Below are positions 5,446 to 8,361 of a stretch of 8,361 nucleotides of DNA, piece by piece. How positions within the stretch are numbered: the stretch's first letter is position 1; every line of letters starts with the position of its first letter. The notes beneath the pieces were generated by a model, which saw nothing but the letters and a program-made list of their open reading frames with translations, searched no databases and had not been told where the DNA came from. The translations under genes were made by a program, and so were the position numbers. Source of the DNA: Bacteroidota bacterium (lineage in GTDB: Bacteria; Bacteroidota; Ignavibacteria; SZUA-365; JAADGX01); assembly GCA_027021285.1 (NCBI GenBank), contig JALUUP010000398.1:1-8361 (forward strand), in the 5' to 3' direction.

Positions 5446-7509
5446 ATGAATCATCAGTTCATTCTGTTTCGGGGGAGGGCAATCACTTTTCTGCTGCTGT
5501 GCATCGCGCTTTCAGCAAGCGTACGTGCCCAGGAACTCAACTACCTTTTCGGTGTTGACCTGGGCGGCAATATCCTCGGCAACGATTACACCATTCATCT
5601 TTACGATTACCTTGTTCGACCTATAGGCTCCGTGTATGGCGAGTATTACCTCACCAACTCGCTGGCGCTCCACGCTTCGTTGGGCGCGGGAATGTTCGCA
5701 TGGGACGTGGATCGTTCCAAGATCAGGACCGGTTTCGGTTACGGCCAGGTCGGAGCGATGTTCAGGTTGTATGATAACTTCGATTATCCCATCCCTGCCG
5801 TGTTTGCCCGTGCGGGAATTCTGAGCAAGAAGGTTCTGACAAACCAAGGCGGGTTTCCGGTCGAAGAGGATTTGCTTCTTAAATTCATGTACTCGCTTGG
5901 GGTCATCCTCGATTACCGCATCACCGAGCGTCTTGCCCTGCGCCTGAATTTCGCCGCGAATCTCACCAATATCGACGACCTGGACGGCACCATCGCGGGA
6001 CAAAAATACGATGGATTCACTTCGGCAACGGTAGGTTTGTCGTGGCTGGTTTTCAGATCTGAACCGGGCATCAAACCTGAGTTATCTGAACTGACACCGG
6101 TATCGATTGACACTACAGCATCTCAAGACGAAGAAAGTGCCGGTAATATCATGGATCATGGGGACCCGAGATCCGTGGAAGTCCTGGGTCACCCGCTTGG
6201 AATAAACATGAGTAACGCGCGTTCGGATACCGATCGTACCGTCCAGAAAGAAATTACGCCGGTAGAGTCCGCCGATCTCGCGCGGGCTGATTCCGCTGCA
6301 TCTCGACCCATGGAACCGCTCTCGAACGACACCTCCAGCGGGCTTCTTACGATGGAAAGCGTGGATCCCACCGCAAAAAAACACGCTGATTCCGCCGGGC
6401 GCACGTTCATCGAACACCTTGCTGATTCGATCACGCACGCAAACACCAACCCCAACAACGGCACGACAAAACCGTCGGTCGATTTTGAAACCGTAAAGAC
6501 CATGCCCCTTTCACCGGAAAAGGCTGAACTTCGCTACATCGTCGACAAGGGCGACGTGGTTGACGTGGAACTTCCCGACATGGACATAGGCAGGGACAGC
6601 ATGCCACAGGATTCGTCGAACGCTGCGGCCGTGAGAAAACTTCCCCCGGAAAAGGCTCTGCAGATTACCCGGTACCTCGAGCCGGTATTCGGCACAAACG
6701 CTATCACCGTGGGATCAATCCTTGACAAAGCAACCCGCTATTCAGCCGGTCAAGAAAAACGCGAAGTTACTATCCGCAGTTGGAAGCCCCTGGCACTCGC
6801 CAATACAACAACGGATATTACCATGCCCGCCGTTTCCGAGGTAACCGTTCCCGAACCAGCATTGGATTCCATCCGCGACCGGGTGCCGGGTGCCGCCACC
6901 GAAACAAACGACGCTCATCCACCCCGCCTCGATCCAAACACTCCTCCATCGACAACTACCACCGGGTCCGGGAACAGGAAGGATCAACCGTCTTCGGAAA
7001 AAGCGGGGACAACTATGCCGATCCAGCACGACGCGGCACCGATATTCCCCCGTACGTTGAACATCGAGGAAAAGGCAACCCTGGCACGGGAGAAGGTCGA
7101 GGAAGCTTTCCAGCAAGCGCTTGCTATAGATTCGTACCTGAAAGATGAAAAGCTGCCGGAAAAGAAAATCGCTATCGTGGTCTCCGAAGTGTACTTCGAG
7201 TTCGATAAAACCGACATCACGCCCGAAGCGCGGCTGGTTCTCGACAACGTGGTTCGCCAGCTCCAGGTTCATCCCGACGTGACGGCGGAAATCCGTGGCT
7301 ACGCCGACGAAATCGGCGACGAGGAATATAACCAGGCCCTCTCCCGCAGACGCGCGGATGCAGTGACACGGTACCTGTTTGAACGAGGTATACAATCGCC
7401 ACGTTTGAAAGCCATCGGTTTCGGAGCCATCCACGCAAGTTCCCAGATCACCCCGTCCGTCCAGTCGCGGCACCGCAGGGTCGAGATCACCCTCGTCAAC
7501 CGGCGCTGA
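5446..7509 (+). CDS. OmpA-family outer-membrane protein: N-terminal beta-barrel, long linker, C-terminal peptidoglycan-binding domain
   Basis: Residues 1-28 are a Sec signal peptide: basic start, hydrophobic core FLLLCIALSAS, cleavage predicted after SVRA. Residues 30-203 alternate polar and hydrophobic residues with many Gly and aromatics and end GLSWLVF, as expected of a small, probably eight-stranded, outer-membrane barrel. Residues 204-538 are a Ser/Thr/Asp/Pro-rich linker, far longer than the short linker of classical OmpA. Within it, 355-448 looks more ordered, with alternating beta-like and helical stretches. A charged helix (about 539-573) leads into the OmpA C-terminal domain (about 575-687): YFEFDKTDITPEA, then IRGYADEIGDEEYNQALSRR with Asp621 and Arg636 at the positions that bind diaminopimelate, and a closing HRRVEITL. 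The mature protein has no cysteine. It probably anchors the outer membrane to peptidoglycan. It has its own promoter candidate and faces the btpA-like gene tail to tail, 20 bp apart. Confidence 0.9.
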   Translation: MNHQFILFRGRAITFLLLCIALSASVRAQELNYLFGVDLGGNILGNDYTIHLYDYLVRPIGSVYGEYYLTNSLALHASLGAGMFAWDVDRSKIRTGFGYGQVGAMFRLYDNFDYPIPAVFARAGILSKKVLTNQGGFPVEEDLLLKFMYSLGVILDYRITERLALRLNFAANLTNIDDLDGTIAGQKYDGFTSATVGLSWLVFRSEPGIKPELSELTPVSIDTTASQDEESAGNIMDHGDPRSVEVLGHPLGINMSNARSDTDRTVQKEITPVESADLARADSAASRPMEPLSNDTSSGLLTMESVDPTAKKHADSAGRTFIEHLADSITHANTNPNNGTTKPSVDFETVKTMPLSPEKAELRYIVDKGDVVDVELPDMDIGRDSMPQDSSNAAAVRKLPPEKALQITRYLEPVFGTNAITVGSILDKATRYSAGQEKREVTIRSWKPLALANTTTDITMPAVSEVTVPEPALDSIRDRVPGAATETNDAHPPRLDPNTPPSTTTTGSGNRKDQPSSEKAGTTMPIQHDAAPIFPRTLNIEEKATLAREKVEEAFQQALAIDSYLKDEKLPEKKIAIVVSEVYFEFDKTDITPEARLVLDNVVRQLQVHPDVTAEIRGYADEIGDEEYNQALSRRRADAVTRYLFERGIQSPRLKAIGFGAIHASSQITPSVQSRHRRVEITLVNRR

Positions 7510-7529
7510 GAAACGATATTACCAGGTCA

Positions 7530-8303
7530 CTAAGGTTGAAGTCCCATCTTTTTCACGAATGCTCGCGCACGTTCGAGATCAACGGCATTTCGTGGATCAC
7601 CTCCGCGCTTTACGGCGGAACCGACAATGACGCCGTCCGCGATTTCGAGCGCTTGTCGAACCGTCGCATCCGTCACCCCGCTGCCTATGTACACGGGAAC
7701 CGTTGAAGCAACCTTTGCTTCGCGCAAATCCTCCCAGTCAACCGGCGAGCCTGTCGCGTCGCCCGTGACGATAACCGCGTCAGCCATTGCGCGTTGAACG
7801 AGGTCTTTCACGGCCCTGTTCATGGAAACGGGCGACAGAGGTTGCGCGTGTTTCACCAGGACGTCGGCGAAGATTGAAACCTCCGGACACAACCCGGCTC
7901 GTGCGCGCTGAATTTCCGCCGCATTGCCTTCTATCAGGCCTTGGTCCGTGGCCATGACACCCGCAAGCACATTCACCCTGATATATTCCGCTCCCGACAC
8001 GGCGGCCACGGCCAGCGCGGACAAGGCGTCGTTCCGAAGAACCTGTACGCCGAGAGAAACGGGGAATTTTTCGCGCAGGCGGCACGCGATTCTGCTCATG
8101 GCTGCGACCGTCACCCGCTCCACGCTGTCCTTGAAAAATGGAACGTCCCCGAAGTTCTCGAGCAGGATTCCATCGAAACCCGCGCTCGTATAGGCGCCGG
8201 CATCCCTAAGCGCGCGTTGCTCGATTGACGCGAGATCACCTTCGTATCCCGGCGCACCGGGCAAGGGCAACAAGTGAATAACTCCAATCAGCCTGGGGAA
8301 CAT
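7530..8303 (-). CDS. BtpA/SgcQ family TIM-barrel protein
   Basis: A 257-residue protein of the BtpA family. The family is named for a cyanobacterial photosystem I biogenesis factor and also includes SgcQ of enterobacteria; its general biochemical role is unclear. Visible landmarks fit an (alpha/beta)8 barrel: IGVIHLLPLPGAPGY at 6-20, GFDGILLENFGDVPF at 42-56, the strand SLGVQVLRNDALSA at 83-96, EYIRVNVLAGVMATDQGLIEG at 106-126, IFADVLVKHAQPL at 144-156, ADAVIVTGDATGSPVD at 174-189, VYIGSGVTD at 204-212, and a phosphate-binding-like DGVIVGSAVKRGG at 223-235. There is no signal peptide, so it is cytosolic. The ATG at 8303 has GAGAGG six bases upstream, and an in-frame stop at 8346-8348 rules out a longer form. 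No photosynthesis gene is in the window, so a photosystem role is not implied. Family call is strong; function unknown. Confidence 0.9.
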   Translation of the reverse strand: MFPRLIGVIHLLPLPGAPGYEGDLASIEQRALRDAGAYTSAGFDGILLENFGDVPFFKDSVERVTVAAMSRIACRLREKFPVSLGVQVLRNDALSALAVAAVSGAEYIRVNVLAGVMATDQGLIEGNAAEIQRARAGLCPEVSIFADVLVKHAQPLSPVSMNRAVKDLVQRAMADAVIVTGDATGSPVDWEDLREAKVASTVPVYIGSGVTDATVRQALEIADGVIVGSAVKRGGDPRNAVDLERARAFVKKMGLQP

Positions 8304-8309
8304 GATACG

Positions 8310-8315
8310 CCTCTC
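8310..8315 (-). promoter_or_regulatory. Ribosome binding site of the BtpA-family gene
   Basis: The minus strand reads GAGAGG six bases before the ATG at 8303-8301, supporting that start. The 46 bases further upstream, to the window edge, show no clear promoter. Confidence 0.6.
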
Positions 8316-8361
8316 TTCGGGTTGTAAAACCTCTTTCCAAACGGTTCAGAAATTGATAGCT

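Noticed and set aside
6742..7473. Minus-strand open frame (243 codons) opposite the end of the OmpA-like gene
   Set aside because: It overlaps the well-supported peptidoglycan-binding domain, and the antisense product has no domain.
8288..8361. Minus-strand frame entering from the right edge and ending with a TGA inside the start of the BtpA-family gene
   Set aside because: Its roughly 24 codons could be the end of an upstream gene overlapping by 16 bases, but nothing in them is recognisable and another frame is also open there. The right flank is needed to decide.

Overview
The window looks like ordinary chromosomal DNA from a Gram-negative bacterium. A secreted, OmpA-domain beta-barrel protein and the start of a probable lipoprotein imply an outer membrane. 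The DNA is moderately GC-rich, coding density is high, and there are no mobile elements, CRISPR arrays, tRNAs or rRNAs. I cannot place it in a phylum. A TTTG / TAnnTTT promoter-like pair before the OmpA gene and the gene mix are compatible with the Bacteroidetes/FCB side of the tree, but this is weak evidence.

Layout. (1) Left arm, minus strand: a 68-residue 2[4Fe-4S] ferredoxin (1357-1563) overlaps by ATGA a geranylgeranyl-reductase-family flavoprotein (179-1360). Downstream lies the cut-off start of a probable lipoprotein (1-110) that overlaps none of the long reading frames. (2) A 170-bp divergent intergenic region (1564-1733). (3) Plus strand: an HD-domain metal-dependent phosphohydrolase (1734-2288), glmS (2318-4153) and nadA (4167-5195) are closely spaced (29 and 13 bp) and probably co-transcribed. 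(4) A 250-bp AT-rich intergenic region (5196-5445) holds a weak terminator candidate, a promoter candidate with a perfect DnaA-box 9-mer in its spacer, and a small leader hairpin. (5) A 687-residue OmpA-family protein (5446-7509) has an unusually long linker between barrel and peptidoglycan-binding domain. (6) A convergent BtpA/SgcQ-family TIM-barrel protein on the minus strand (7530-8303).

How the genes work together. The ferredoxin is the likely electron donor for the adjacent prenyl reductase, which probably saturates an isoprenoid chain (quinone tail, polyprenol or lipid). GlmS commits fructose-6-phosphate to amino sugars for peptidoglycan and LPS. NadA makes quinolinate for NAD. The OmpA-domain protein ties the outer membrane to peptidoglycan. 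The HD and BtpA proteins have family-level assignments only. I do not see a clearly new multi-gene system. The points most worth a second look are the ferredoxin/prenyl-reductase pair in a bacterium, the long OmpA linker with its embedded ordered-looking segment, and the DnaA box in the promoter candidate.
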